From: Geobacter sp.
GTDB lineage: Bacteria; Desulfobacterota; Desulfuromonadia; Geobacterales; DSM-12255
Reading direction: 5' to 3'
Length of the DNA: 6,532 bases
NCBI GenBank assembly: GCA_012026855.1
Contig: VEOV01000306.1
Location: 1 to 6,532, forward strand
Position 1 is the first letter of the stretch; each line of letters begins with the position of its first letter. Below the pieces are notes generated by a model. That model did no database searches and was not told the DNA's origin. It worked only from the letters and a program-made list of their open reading frames with translations. Positions 1 through 6,532 of this stretch are shown piece after piece. Position numbers and translations under genes: made by a program.

Positions 1-1275
1 ACCCTGATCTACACCTTCAACCGGATCCCGGAGATTGCCGATGACATCGTCAACATCGACAATGCCATGAAATGGGGCTTCAACTGGGAACTCGGTCCCT
101 TCGAGATGCTGGATGCCATCGGCGTCAGCTACTTCGTCGAGCGGGCCGAGAAGGACGGCGTTGCCGTGCCGGCCGGCCTGAAGAGCATCGAGCGGTTCTA
201 CAAGTTTGAGAACGGCCGGAACTGGTACTACTGTCTGCTCAACAAGGAGTACAGGGCAGTGCCGGTCAAGGCCGAGCATATCAGCCTCTCTATCCTGAAA
301 AGGAATGGCGGCGTGGTGGAGAAGAACAGCGGTGCCTCGGTCATCGACCTTGGCGACGGGGTCTTCGGCCTGGAGTTCCACACCAAGATGAACGCCATCG
401 GCGGCGAGATTCTCTCCATGGTGCACAAGGCGATCAAGCGGGCCGAGGAGGAGGGGGTCGGTCTGGTGATTGCCAATGAGGGGCAGATGTTCTCCGCCGG
501 CGCCAACCTGATGCTGCTGGTCATGGCCATTGCCGAAGGGGCCTTCGATGAAATCAACATGACCGTCAAAAACTTCCAGAAGGCGATGATGGCCATCAAG
601 TACTCCAAAATCCCGGTGGTGGCTGCACCCCACAACCTGGTCATGGGTGGCGGCTGCGAGACCTGCCTCCACAGCGATGCAATGATCCCCCACGCCGAGA
701 CCTACATGGGGCTGGTGGAGATCGGCGTCGGTCTCCTCCCGGCCGGCGGCGGCACCAAGGAGATGGCCATCCGTGCCATCAAGCTGGCCGAGGAGAACGA
801 TATCGATGCCACGCCGTTCATCTTCAAGAACTTCATGAACATCGCCATGGCCAAGGTGAGCATGTCGGCGGCCGAGCTGGGGCCCATGGGCTTCCTCCGT
901 CAAGGTGACGCCATCACCATGAACATCGACAAGCGGATCCATGACGCCAAGCTGAAAGCCATCTCCCTGGCAGCCAACTACCGTCCGGGCAGGCCGCTGG
1001 TGGATCTGAAGGCGCCGGGCAGGGGGGTAGCCGCTTCCATCAAGTCCCAGCTCTGGAACATGCAGCAGGGTGGGTTCATCTCCGAGTATGACCAGTTCCT
1101 GGCTGCCACCATCGCCGATGTCATTTGCGGCGGCGACGTGCCAACCGGCACGCTGATTACCGAAGAGTACCTGCTGGAGCTGGAGCGGGAGGCCTTTATC
1201 AAGCTCTGCGGCCAGAAGAAGACGTTGGAGCGGATTCAGCATATGCTCAAAAAGGGGAAGCCGCTGCGCAACTAG
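1..1275 (+). CDS. fadN: 3-hydroxyacyl-CoA dehydrogenase / enoyl-CoA hydratase, FadN type (5' end outside window)
   Basis: This is a bifunctional beta-oxidation enzyme that hydrates 2-enoyl-CoA and oxidises the resulting 3-hydroxyacyl-CoA with NAD+. The frame is open from base 1, so the 424 visible residues are the C-terminal part; the family is usually near 800 residues. The ATG at 67 lies inside a conserved domain and is not the start. Visible residues 1 to about 75 look like the 3-hydroxyacyl-CoA dehydrogenase C-terminal domain (IDNAMKWGF, then GPFEMLDAIG at 32-41). An enoyl-CoA hydratase (crotonase) domain follows: FSAGANL at 164-170 (oxyanion-hole region), GGGCE ending at E220, and VEIGVG with E240. 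E220 and E240 match the two hydratase glutamates, so the domain looks active. Having the dehydrogenase before the hydratase is the FadN (YusL) order, opposite to E. coli FadB. The NAD-binding Rossmann domain is expected upstream but is not seen. It sits 51 bases before the thiolase, probably in one operon. Confidence 0.9.
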   Translation, partial: TLIYTFNRIPEIADDIVNIDNAMKWGFNWELGPFEMLDAIGVSYFVERAEKDGVAVPAGLKSIERFYKFENGRNWYYCLLNKEYRAVPVKAEHISLSILKRNGGVVEKNSGASVIDLGDGVFGLEFHTKMNAIGGEILSMVHKAIKRAEEEGVGLVIANEGQMFSAGANLMLLVMAIAEGAFDEINMTVKNFQKAMMAIKYSKIPVVAAPHNLVMGGGCETCLHSDAMIPHAETYMGLVEIGVGLLPAGGGTKEMAIRAIKLAEENDIDATPFIFKNFMNIAMAKVSMSAAELGPMGFLRQGDAITMNIDKRIHDAKLKAISLAANYRPGRPLVDLKAPGRGVAASIKSQLWNMQQGGFISEYDQFLAATIADVICGGDVPTGTLITEEYLLELEREAFIKLCGQKKTLERIQHMLKKGKPLRN

Positions 1276-1326
1276 GTTGAACGGCACCTTTAAGGCAAAC
1301 CACACAAATCTTTCACGGAGGAACCG
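1276..1326 (+). promoter_or_regulatory. Short intercistronic spacer with thiolase ribosome binding site
   Basis: The 51-base spacer has no terminator-like hairpin and no convincing promoter. A strong Shine-Dalgarno sequence, GGAGG at 1317-1321, lies 5 bases before the thiolase ATG at 1327. This supports that start and cotranscription with the upstream gene. The small palindrome CCTTTAAGG inside the spacer is too short to interpret. Confidence 0.7.
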
Positions 1327-2499
1327 ATGAGAAACGCATATATTCTGGCTGCATACCGCACCCCCGGTTGCAGGGCAAAAAAAGGAAAACTGAAAGATGT
1401 CCGCCCGGACGATCTGGCCGCAGCAGCCATCAAGGGGCTGCTGGACAGGACCGGCATCGACCCCCACGATGTTGAGGATATCATCATCGGCTGCGCCTTT
1501 CCCGAGGGGGAGCAGGGGATGAACTTTGCCCGGGTGGCTGCCATGAAAGCCGGCGTACCGGTGGAAGTGCCGGCCCAGACGGTCAACCGCTTCTGCTCGT
1601 CCGGCCTGCAGACCATTGCTTCGGCCGCCGAACGGATCATGGCCGGCTTTGCCGACTGCATCATCGCCGGTGGCGCCGAGAGCATGACCATGATTCCCAT
1701 GGGTGGTTCCAAGTATAGCGCCAATCCGGGGCTGGTGGCTTCCTGGCCCGAATCCTTCGCTTCCATGGGGATTACTGCCGAGCTGGTGGCCGACAAGTAC
1801 GGCATCAGCCGGGAGGAGCAGGACGCCTTTGCCGCGGAGAGCCACCGGAAGGCTGCTGTTGCCCAGGCTGCTGGCAAGTTCAAGGATGAGATCATTCCGG
1901 TGGAGGTGGAAAACGTCGCCCTGGTGAACGGCAAGATGAAGCGGAGCAAAGAGCTGGTTGATGCCGACGACGGCGTGCGGGGCGACACCACCGCGGCCGG
2001 TCTGGGCAAGCTGAAGCCGGCTTTCAAGGCCACCGGTTCGGTGACTGCCGGTAACTCCTCCCAGATGACTGACGGCGCAGCTGCTGTGCTGGTGGTTTCC
2101 GAGGATTACCTCAAGAAGATCGGCAAAAAGGCCCTGGCCCGCTTCGTGGCTTTCAGCGTCAAGGGGGTTCCGCCGGAGATCATGGGAATCGGTCCGGTGG
2201 CTGCCATTCCGGCAGCCCTGAAACTTGCCGGTCTGCAGCTTGACGACATCGGCCTGATCGAGCTGAACGAGGCCTTTGCCGCCCAGTCCCTGGCTTGCGT
2301 CAAGGAGCTGGGAATCGATCCGGCCCGGGTCAATGTCAATGGCGGGGCCATTGCTCTTGGCCATCCCCTGGGGTGCACCGGCGCCAAGCTGACTGCCTCC
2401 CTGCTGCAGGAGATGCAGCGGACCGGCACCCGCTACGGCATGATTTCCATGTGCATCGGCGGCGGCATGGGTGCAGCCGGGATTTTCGAGAAAGTTTAG
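1327..2499 (+). CDS. fadA: Acetyl-CoA C-acyltransferase (3-ketoacyl-CoA thiolase)
   Basis: This thiolase cleaves 3-ketoacyl-CoA with free CoA to give acetyl-CoA and a shortened acyl-CoA, the last step of each beta-oxidation turn. It is cytoplasmic and normally a homotetramer or part of a complex with the multifunctional enzyme. It has 390 residues, the usual thiolase length. The nucleophilic cysteine is C90 in NRFCSSGLQ. The C-terminal half carries NEAFAAQ at 314-320, GHPLGCTGA with H346, and MCIGGGMGA with C376, so the Cys-His-Cys catalytic set is complete. The start at 1327 follows GGAGG at the proper distance and begins with the typical RNAYILAAYRTP thiolase N-terminus. Position between the FadN-type gene and the acyl-CoA dehydrogenase favours a degradative 3-ketoacyl-CoA thiolase over a biosynthetic acetoacetyl-CoA thiolase, although sequence alone does not exclude the latter. 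Confidence 0.95.
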   Translation: MRNAYILAAYRTPGCRAKKGKLKDVRPDDLAAAAIKGLLDRTGIDPHDVEDIIIGCAFPEGEQGMNFARVAAMKAGVPVEVPAQTVNRFCSSGLQTIASAAERIMAGFADCIIAGGAESMTMIPMGGSKYSANPGLVASWPESFASMGITAELVADKYGISREEQDAFAAESHRKAAVAQAAGKFKDEIIPVEVENVALVNGKMKRSKELVDADDGVRGDTTAAGLGKLKPAFKATGSVTAGNSSQMTDGAAAVLVVSEDYLKKIGKKALARFVAFSVKGVPPEIMGIGPVAAIPAALKLAGLQLDDIGLIELNEAFAAQSLACVKELGIDPARVNVNGGAIALGHPLGCTGAKLTASLLQEMQRTGTRYGMISMCIGGGMGAAGIFEKV

Positions 2500-2523
2500 G
2501 GTTCAAAAAAATAACAATTCTAC

Positions 2524-2530
2524 GAGGTGA
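2524..2530 (+). promoter_or_regulatory. Ribosome binding site deciding the acyl-CoA dehydrogenase start
   Basis: GAGGTGA at 2524-2530 lies 4 bases before the ATG at 2535. The open frame extends upstream to 2295 inside the thiolase gene, but that extension is arginine- and histidine-rich, unlike any acyl-CoA dehydrogenase N-terminus. It is the out-of-frame shadow of the thiolase 3' end. This site and the protein character both place the start at 2535. Confidence 0.85.
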
Positions 2531-2534
2531 CAAA

Positions 2535-4313
2535 ATGGCGGCAAAACTTTTCAAAGGGGCTGAATATCTCATTACCGAGGCAGCCTGTACGGACATCTTT
2601 ACACCGGAAGATTTCAGCGATGAGCAGAAGCAGATTGGTGAAACGACGGAGCAGTTTGTGCTCAATGAAGTTGTGCCGCTGAAAGAGGAGATAGAACACC
2701 AGAACTTTGCCCACAATGTGGCGTTGATGAAGAAGTGCGGCGAGCTGGGGCTGCTGATGATCGATGCCCCGGAGGAGTACGGCGGGCTGGAGCTGGACAA
2801 GGCCACCAGCATGCTGGCCGCTGAGAAACTGTCTCAGGCCGGCTCCTTCTCCGTAACCTATTCGGCCCACACCGGCATCGGTACTCTGCCGCTGGTCTAT
2901 TACGGCACCCCGGAGCAGAAGGAGAAGTACCTCGGCAAGATCATCTCCGGCGAATGGATTGCCGCCTACTGCCTCACCGAGCCCGGCTCCGGGAGTGATG
3001 CCCTTGGCGCATCGGCCACTGCTACCCTGTCCGAAGACGGCAAGTACTACCTCCTCAACGGCACCAAGCAGTTCATCACTAACGGCGGTTTTGCCGATTT
3101 TTTCACCATTTTTGCAAAGATCGACAAGCAGCATTTCACCGGCTTCCTGGTGGAGCGCACTACCGAGGGCCTTTCCATCGGCGCTGAAGAGAAGAAGATG
3201 GGGGTCAAGGGGTCATCCACAACCCAGGTGATCCTGGATAACGCCAAGGTGCCGGTGGAGAATCTGCAGGGGGAGATCGGCAAGGGGCACAAGATCGCCT
3301 TCAACGTCCTCAACGTCGGCCGTTTCAAGCTGGGGGCCGGCACCACCGGCGCCAGCAAGCTCGCCATTACCACCGGCATCAAGTATGCTAACGAGCGCAA
3401 GGCCTTTGGCACCACCATCGCCAGCTTCGGCGCCATCAAGGAGAAGGTCGCCAACCTGACCGCTGCCTGCTTTGCCTCCGAATCGGTGGTCTACCGCCTG
3501 GCCGGCCTGATTGACAACCGTCTGGCAACCATCCCCAAGGAGACCCCCAACTACTACGAAGCCTACCAGGAGGGGATCGAAGAATACTCGGTGGAGTGTG
3601 CCATCGCCAAGGTCTTCTGCAGCGAGGTCCTGGCTGACGTGGTGGACGAAGTGCTGCAGATTCACGGCGGTTACGGCTTCACCCAGGAGTATCCGGCCGA
3701 AGGGTACTACCGCGACGAGCGGATCAACCGGATCTGGGAAGGGACCAACGAGATCAACCGCCTGCTGATTCCGGGGATAATCCTCAAGCGGGCCATGAAA
3801 GGGGAGATTCCGCTGCAGAAGGAGGCGATGAAGGCCTTCGAGTCACTGATGTCCCCCAGTTTCGACGAGCTGGACGACTCGATCCCATTTGCGGCAGAAA
3901 AGCTGCTGCTGGCCAACCTGAAGCAGGCTTTCCTGGTGCTGGCCGGCACCGGCGTGCAGAAGTTCATGGCCACCATCAAGGATGAGCAGGAGATCCTCAT
4001 GGCAGTGGCTGACATTGCCATCAATATCTTTGCCATCGAGAGCACCATCCTGCGGGCGGAGAAGATTCTCCCCACACTGAGCGACAGCAAAAAAGCTTCC
4101 ATCAGCGCGGTAGTCAAGGTATTTACCTTCAATGGCAGCGAGGCCGCCGGTTCGGCTGCCCGTCGCGCCGCCTACATGATGGAGGAGGGGGACACCCTGA
4201 CCATGCTGCTGGCCGGCATCCGCCGCTTCACCAAGTACGATGCCACCGGCCTGCTCCAGGCCAAGCGCCTGCTGGCAGATGCCTCCATCGAGGCTGACCG
4301 GTATATTTTCTAG
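2535..4313 (+). CDS. fadE: Acyl-CoA dehydrogenase, long FadE/VLCAD-like type
   Basis: This FAD enzyme oxidises acyl-CoA to trans-2-enoyl-CoA, the first step of beta-oxidation, and normally passes electrons to an electron-transfer flavoprotein, which is not encoded here. It has 592 residues, longer than the roughly 380 of short- and medium-chain enzymes and similar to B. subtilis FadE (YusJ) and the VLCAD group. The order is an N-terminal helical domain (about 25-145), the middle beta domain with AYCLTEPGSGSD at 144-155 and FITNGG at 180-185, and the C-terminal helical domain with RKAFG at 288-292 and QIHGGYGFTQEYPAEG at 375-390. IWEGTNEI at 400-407 places the presumed catalytic base at E402. 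Residues after about 420 form an extra helical extension typical of the VLCAD group, where it aids dimerisation or membrane contact. It is 35 bases after the thiolase and is followed by a palindrome. Substrate chain length cannot be read from the sequence. Confidence 0.93.
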   Translation: MAAKLFKGAEYLITEAACTDIFTPEDFSDEQKQIGETTEQFVLNEVVPLKEEIEHQNFAHNVALMKKCGELGLLMIDAPEEYGGLELDKATSMLAAEKLSQAGSFSVTYSAHTGIGTLPLVYYGTPEQKEKYLGKIISGEWIAAYCLTEPGSGSDALGASATATLSEDGKYYLLNGTKQFITNGGFADFFTIFAKIDKQHFTGFLVERTTEGLSIGAEEKKMGVKGSSTTQVILDNAKVPVENLQGEIGKGHKIAFNVLNVGRFKLGAGTTGASKLAITTGIKYANERKAFGTTIASFGAIKEKVANLTAACFASESVVYRLAGLIDNRLATIPKETPNYYEAYQEGIEEYSVECAIAKVFCSEVLADVVDEVLQIHGGYGFTQEYPAEGYYRDERINRIWEGTNEINRLLIPGIILKRAMKGEIPLQKEAMKAFESLMSPSFDELDDSIPFAAEKLLLANLKQAFLVLAGTGVQKFMATIKDEQEILMAVADIAINIFAIESTILRAEKILPTLSDSKKASISAVVKVFTFNGSEAAGSAARRAAYMMEEGDTLTMLLAGIRRFTKYDATGLLQAKRLLADASIEADRYIF

Positions 4314-4322
4314 GATTGTTTT

Positions 4323-4350
4323 GCCTGGGCGAGGCACGCCTCGCCCAGGT
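4323..4350 (+). repeat. Perfect 12-bp inverted repeat (hairpin) between fadE and the MBL gene
   Basis: The left arm CCTGGGCGAGGC (4324-4335) and right arm GCCTCGCCCAGG (4338-4349) are exact reverse complements separated by AC. In RNA a G-U pair (4323/4350) can extend the stem, and the tip would open to a four-base loop. It begins about 10 bases after the fadE stop. No U-run follows on either strand, so it is not a classical intrinsic terminator. It may be an mRNA stability or processing element within the operon, or a copy of a dispersed REP-like palindrome. Confidence 0.8.
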
Positions 4351-4352
4351 CC

Positions 4353-4356
4353 GGAG
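4353..4356 (+). promoter_or_regulatory. Ribosome binding site deciding the MBL hydrolase start
   Basis: GGAG at 4353-4356 is 10 bases before the ATG at 4367, slightly long but usable. The frame can be extended to a TTG at 4316, but that would translate through the hairpin and has no spaced Shine-Dalgarno site. The next in-frame ATG, at 4397, also lacks one. The hairpin ends only three bases before this site and could influence its accessibility. Confidence 0.6.
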
Positions 4357-4366
4357 TTCCTCTCAT

Positions 4367-5311
4367 ATGCTGCAGCATACCGTACAGACACCATACATGG
4401 TCGGAGAGGTTCACCTTTACAGCGCTGAACTGGATGGTGGTCTGGCGCTGTTCGATACCGGCCCGCCGACCCCTGAGGGGATCGCCTGCCTGCAGCAGGC
4501 GGTTGATCTGTCCCGTCTCAAGTACCTGTTCATCAGCCACTGCCATGTGGATCATTACGGCCTGGCCAACCATCTGCTGACAAACAGCTCTGCCGAAGTA
4601 TTCATCGCCCGCACCGACGCCATCAAGTTCAACCGCCATGGGGAGCGGCTCGATGCCATCGCCGCCATTCTCCGCGGCTACGGCTTCAGTGGCGATTTTA
4701 TCAGCCAGCTGCGGGAATCCTTCCAGAAGAACAAGATCTTTCCGGTCATGCCGGAGCGCTATCGCATCGTCGAAGAGTCCACGGAACTGCTGGCCCGACT
4801 GGGCATCAGCTGGTTTGCCTGTCCCGGCCACTCCCAGAGTGATCTGGTCTACACCCTGGGCAGCTATGCCGTTACCGGCGATATCCTGCTGAAAGGGATC
4901 TTCCAGGCGCCGCTGCTGGACATTAACCTGACCACCTTCGACGGCCGCTTCCGCAACTATGATGCCTACTGCGCCTCGCTGCTGCAGCGGGTTCGCCTGC
5001 GCGGCCTGCAGATCATGCCCGGGCACCGCCACTCGGTGGAGAGCGTTGATGCTGCCATCCTGTTTTACGTGACCACCCTGCTGGAGCGGTCCCTGCAGCT
5101 GCTGCCGCTGCGCCATCTTCCCATGACCGCTATTGTTGACCGCCTTTTCAAGGGCCGCCTGACCGAGCCGTTCTTTGTCTATCTGAAGCTGTCGGAGATC
5201 GTTTTCATGCTGGATTTCCTGGAAAATCCCGGCCTGCTCAAGGCGTCGCTCGAACAGATCGGCCTGTTCGACCGGGTGGCCGGGCAATATGCCGCAGTCG
5301 CAGAGCGTTAA
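4367..5311 (+). CDS. MBL-fold metallo-hydrolase, substrate unknown
   Basis: This is a 314-residue metallo-beta-lactamase-fold protein, probably a cytoplasmic hydrolase with two metal ions; no signal peptide is visible. The full metal-ligand set is present: H58, H60, D62 and H63 in SHCHVDH, H155 in PGHS, D172 in TGD, and H220 in MPGH. An early ALFDTG strand (27-32) is also typical. Between the first and second ligand groups lies a helical insert (about 83-145). After the last ligand comes a tail of about 90 residues (225-314) that resembles the winged-helix domain at the C-terminus of LACTB2-like proteins; that reading is tentative. The superfamily includes thioester hydrolases (glyoxalase II), lactonases and nucleases, so the fold alone does not give the substrate. 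The gene is flanked by fadE and a dienoyl-CoA reductase gene, 16 bases before the latter, so action on an acyl-CoA or related thioester is a reasonable inference and no more. Confidence 0.88.
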   Translation: MLQHTVQTPYMVGEVHLYSAELDGGLALFDTGPPTPEGIACLQQAVDLSRLKYLFISHCHVDHYGLANHLLTNSSAEVFIARTDAIKFNRHGERLDAIAAILRGYGFSGDFISQLRESFQKNKIFPVMPERYRIVEESTELLARLGISWFACPGHSQSDLVYTLGSYAVTGDILLKGIFQAPLLDINLTTFDGRFRNYDAYCASLLQRVRLRGLQIMPGHRHSVESVDAAILFYVTTLLERSLQLLPLRHLPMTAIVDRLFKGRLTEPFFVYLKLSEIVFMLDFLENPGLLKASLEQIGLFDRVAGQYAAVAER

Positions 5312-5327
5312 ACACCGGAGAATCATT

Positions 5328-6532
5328 ATGACTGATATCCTTTTCCAACCGATAACCATCAATGACATGGAGGTGAAGAACCGGATCTTCATGCCAGCCA
5401 TGCATATGAACATGGCTGACAACTACCAGGTTACCGACCGGTTGATCGACTTCTACGCCGAGCGGGCCCGGGGTGGCGCCGGGATGATCACCGTCGGCTA
5501 TGCCACGGTGGACGAACTGTCCGGCAACCGGGGCAATATTGGCGCCCACAAGGATGACTATATTCCCGGCCTCAGCCGGTTGGCGACCGCCATCAGGGAT
5601 AACGGCGCCCGAGCATCGGTGCAGCTGAACCATGCTGGCCGCTATAATCACTCCATGCTCATGGGGGGGAGAAAACCGGTGGCCCCTTCTGCCATCCCCT
5701 CGAAGTTGACCAGAGAAACGCCGAAAGAGCTGGAGACGGCAGAGATTCACGCCATCATCGAACGCTTTGCCCAGGCAGCAGCCCGGGTGAAGCAGGCCGG
5801 TTTCGATGCAGTGGAGATCCTCTCCGGTACCGGCTACCTGATCAGCGAATTCCTTTCGCCGCTGACCAACCAGCGCGACGACGAGTATGGCGGCAGTTTC
5901 GACAACCGCTGCCGCTTCGGCCTGGAGGTCGTCAAGGGGGTACGGCAGGCGGTCGGCGCGGATTTCCCCCTGCTGGTGCGGATGAACGGCATCGAATTCA
6001 TGCATGGCGGTTCCACCAGCAATGATCTGCAGGAATATGCCATCCGCCTGGCGGCTGCCGGTGTCAATGCCCTCTGCGTCAATGTGGGCTGGCACGAGGC
6101 CCAGGTGCCCCAGATCGTGACCGAGGTGCCCCGGGGTGTGTTTGCCTATCTGGCGCGGGGGATCAGGGAGCGGGTCACCATCCCGGTCATTGCCAGCCAC
6201 CGGATCAATGATCCCGAACTGGCGCGGCAGCTGCTCCTGGACGGTTACTGCGACATGGTGGCCATCGGGCGGGCGCTCATTGCCGATCCGTACTTTCCCG
6301 AAAAGGCGCGGCTGCAGCACGAGCAGAACATTGTCCACTGCGTCGCCTGTGGCCAGGGCTGTTTCGACAACCTCTTCAAGATGAAGCCGGTGGAGTGCCT
6401 CTGCAACCCGCGGGCCGGTTACGAGGGAGTCCGCAGGCTGGCAGTAACCGACAGTCCGAAGAATGTGCTGGTTGTGGGTGGCGGCGCCGCCGGGATGAGC
6501 GCAGCCGCAGCCGCTGCCGAGCGGGGACACAG
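5328..6532 (+). CDS. fadH: 2,4-dienoyl-CoA reductase family FMN/FAD/4Fe-4S oxidoreductase (3' end outside window)
   Basis: This enzyme would use NAD(P)H to reduce 2,4-dienoyl-CoA, allowing unsaturated fatty acids to enter beta-oxidation. The 401 visible residues cover the Old Yellow Enzyme-like FMN TIM barrel (about 1-335), the iron-sulfur segment, and the beginning of the FAD/NAD(P) domain (VLVVGGGAAG at 380-389). The family is usually about 670 residues, so roughly 270 are cut off. Against E. coli FadH as remembered, Tyr166 and His252 correspond to Y170 (TGYLISEF) and H256 (GWHEAQ). The cluster ligands Cys334, 337, 341 and 353 correspond to C338, C341, C345 and C357, all at a constant offset of four. 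An additional cysteine, C359, makes CLC at the last ligand. The start follows GGAG at 5317-5320 with 7 bases of spacing. Related enzymes (BaiCD-like enoate reductases, trimethylamine dehydrogenase) share the architecture; the Tyr/His pair and the operon favour dienoyl-CoA reductase. Confidence 0.88.
   Translation, partial: MTDILFQPITINDMEVKNRIFMPAMHMNMADNYQVTDRLIDFYAERARGGAGMITVGYATVDELSGNRGNIGAHKDDYIPGLSRLATAIRDNGARASVQLNHAGRYNHSMLMGGRKPVAPSAIPSKLTRETPKELETAEIHAIIERFAQAAARVKQAGFDAVEILSGTGYLISEFLSPLTNQRDDEYGGSFDNRCRFGLEVVKGVRQAVGADFPLLVRMNGIEFMHGGSTSNDLQEYAIRLAAAGVNALCVNVGWHEAQVPQIVTEVPRGVFAYLARGIRERVTIPVIASHRINDPELARQLLLDGYCDMVAIGRALIADPYFPEKARLQHEQNIVHCVACGQGCFDNLFKMKPVECLCNPRAGYEGVRRLAVTDSPKNVLVVGGGAAGMSAAAAAAERGH

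Noticed and set aside
67..69. ATG at 67 as the true start of the first gene.
   Set aside because: The frame is open back to base 1 and the upstream codons continue a conserved 3-hydroxyacyl-CoA dehydrogenase C-terminal domain. There is no ribosome binding site.
2505..2511. Run of seven A residues after the thiolase stop as a possible slippage or regulatory site.
   Set aside because: It is non-coding, short, and lies in an A-rich spacer before a clear ribosome binding site; nothing indicates a function.
2295..2534. Upstream extension of the acyl-CoA dehydrogenase frame into the thiolase gene.
   Set aside because: The extension is the +1-frame shadow of the thiolase 3' end and has no homology-like character. 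The ATG at 2535 has a strong ribosome binding site and starts a normal family N-terminus.
4323..4350. The palindrome as a rho-independent terminator ending the operon after fadE.
   Set aside because: There is no T-run after the stem on the + strand, nor on the minus strand. The next gene follows within 17 bases in the same direction.
4316..4366. TTG start extending the MBL protein by 17 residues.
   Set aside because: It would translate through the perfect inverted repeat and has no properly spaced Shine-Dalgarno site. The ATG at 4367 has one, and the conserved fold begins just after it.
4310..5422. A 370-codon open frame on the minus strand opposite the MBL gene.
   Set aside because: It lies antisense to a complete MBL-fold gene with all metal ligands. 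Its translation is rich in Gln and His and of low complexity, it has no recognisable family, and it spans the intergenic palindrome.
5238..6530. A 430-codon open frame on the minus strand covering most of the fadH-like gene.
   Set aside because: It is antisense to a gene whose catalytic and cluster residues are all identifiable. Its own translation is rich in His, Gly, Asp and Pro and shows no recognisable domain. Long antisense frames are expected where codon third positions are mostly G or C.

Overview
The window holds five co-directional genes on the + strand, packed with gaps of 51, 35, 53 and 16 bases. The first and last genes run off the window edges. The set reads as a fatty-acid beta-oxidation operon. 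The DNA is GC-rich, with codons ending mostly in G or C. Gene content and protein character suggest a Geobacter-like member of the Desulfuromonadia; this is inferred from family resemblance, not from a database search.

Layout: (1) 1-1275 is the 3' part of a FadN-type bifunctional enzyme, with a 3-hydroxyacyl-CoA dehydrogenase C-terminal domain followed by an enoyl-CoA hydratase domain. (2) 1327-2499 is a complete thiolase (FadA type). (3) 2535-4313 is a complete long acyl-CoA dehydrogenase of the FadE/VLCAD type; a strong ribosome binding site fixes its start well downstream of the start of its open frame. (4) A 12-bp perfect inverted repeat at 4324-4349 is followed by 4367-5311, a metallo-beta-lactamase-fold hydrolase of unknown substrate. 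(5) 5328-6532 is the 5' part of an iron-sulfur flavoprotein of the 2,4-dienoyl-CoA reductase (FadH) family.

Together the genes encode one turn of the beta-oxidation spiral: acyl-CoA to enoyl-CoA (FadE), hydration and oxidation to 3-ketoacyl-CoA (FadN), and thiolysis to acetyl-CoA (FadA). The FadH-like enzyme would reduce dienoyl-CoA intermediates from unsaturated fatty acids. The MBL-fold protein may act on a thioester or ester related to the pathway, but that is a guess from context. The order FadN-FadA-FadE matches the fadNAE (yusLKJ) operon of Bacillus subtilis.

No promoter, classical terminator, RNA gene, transposase gene or CRISPR array is visible, and no gene-free stretch exceeds 53 bases. 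Most of the window is ordinary conserved metabolism. The points most worth a second look are the MBL-fold gene embedded in the operon and the palindrome in front of it.
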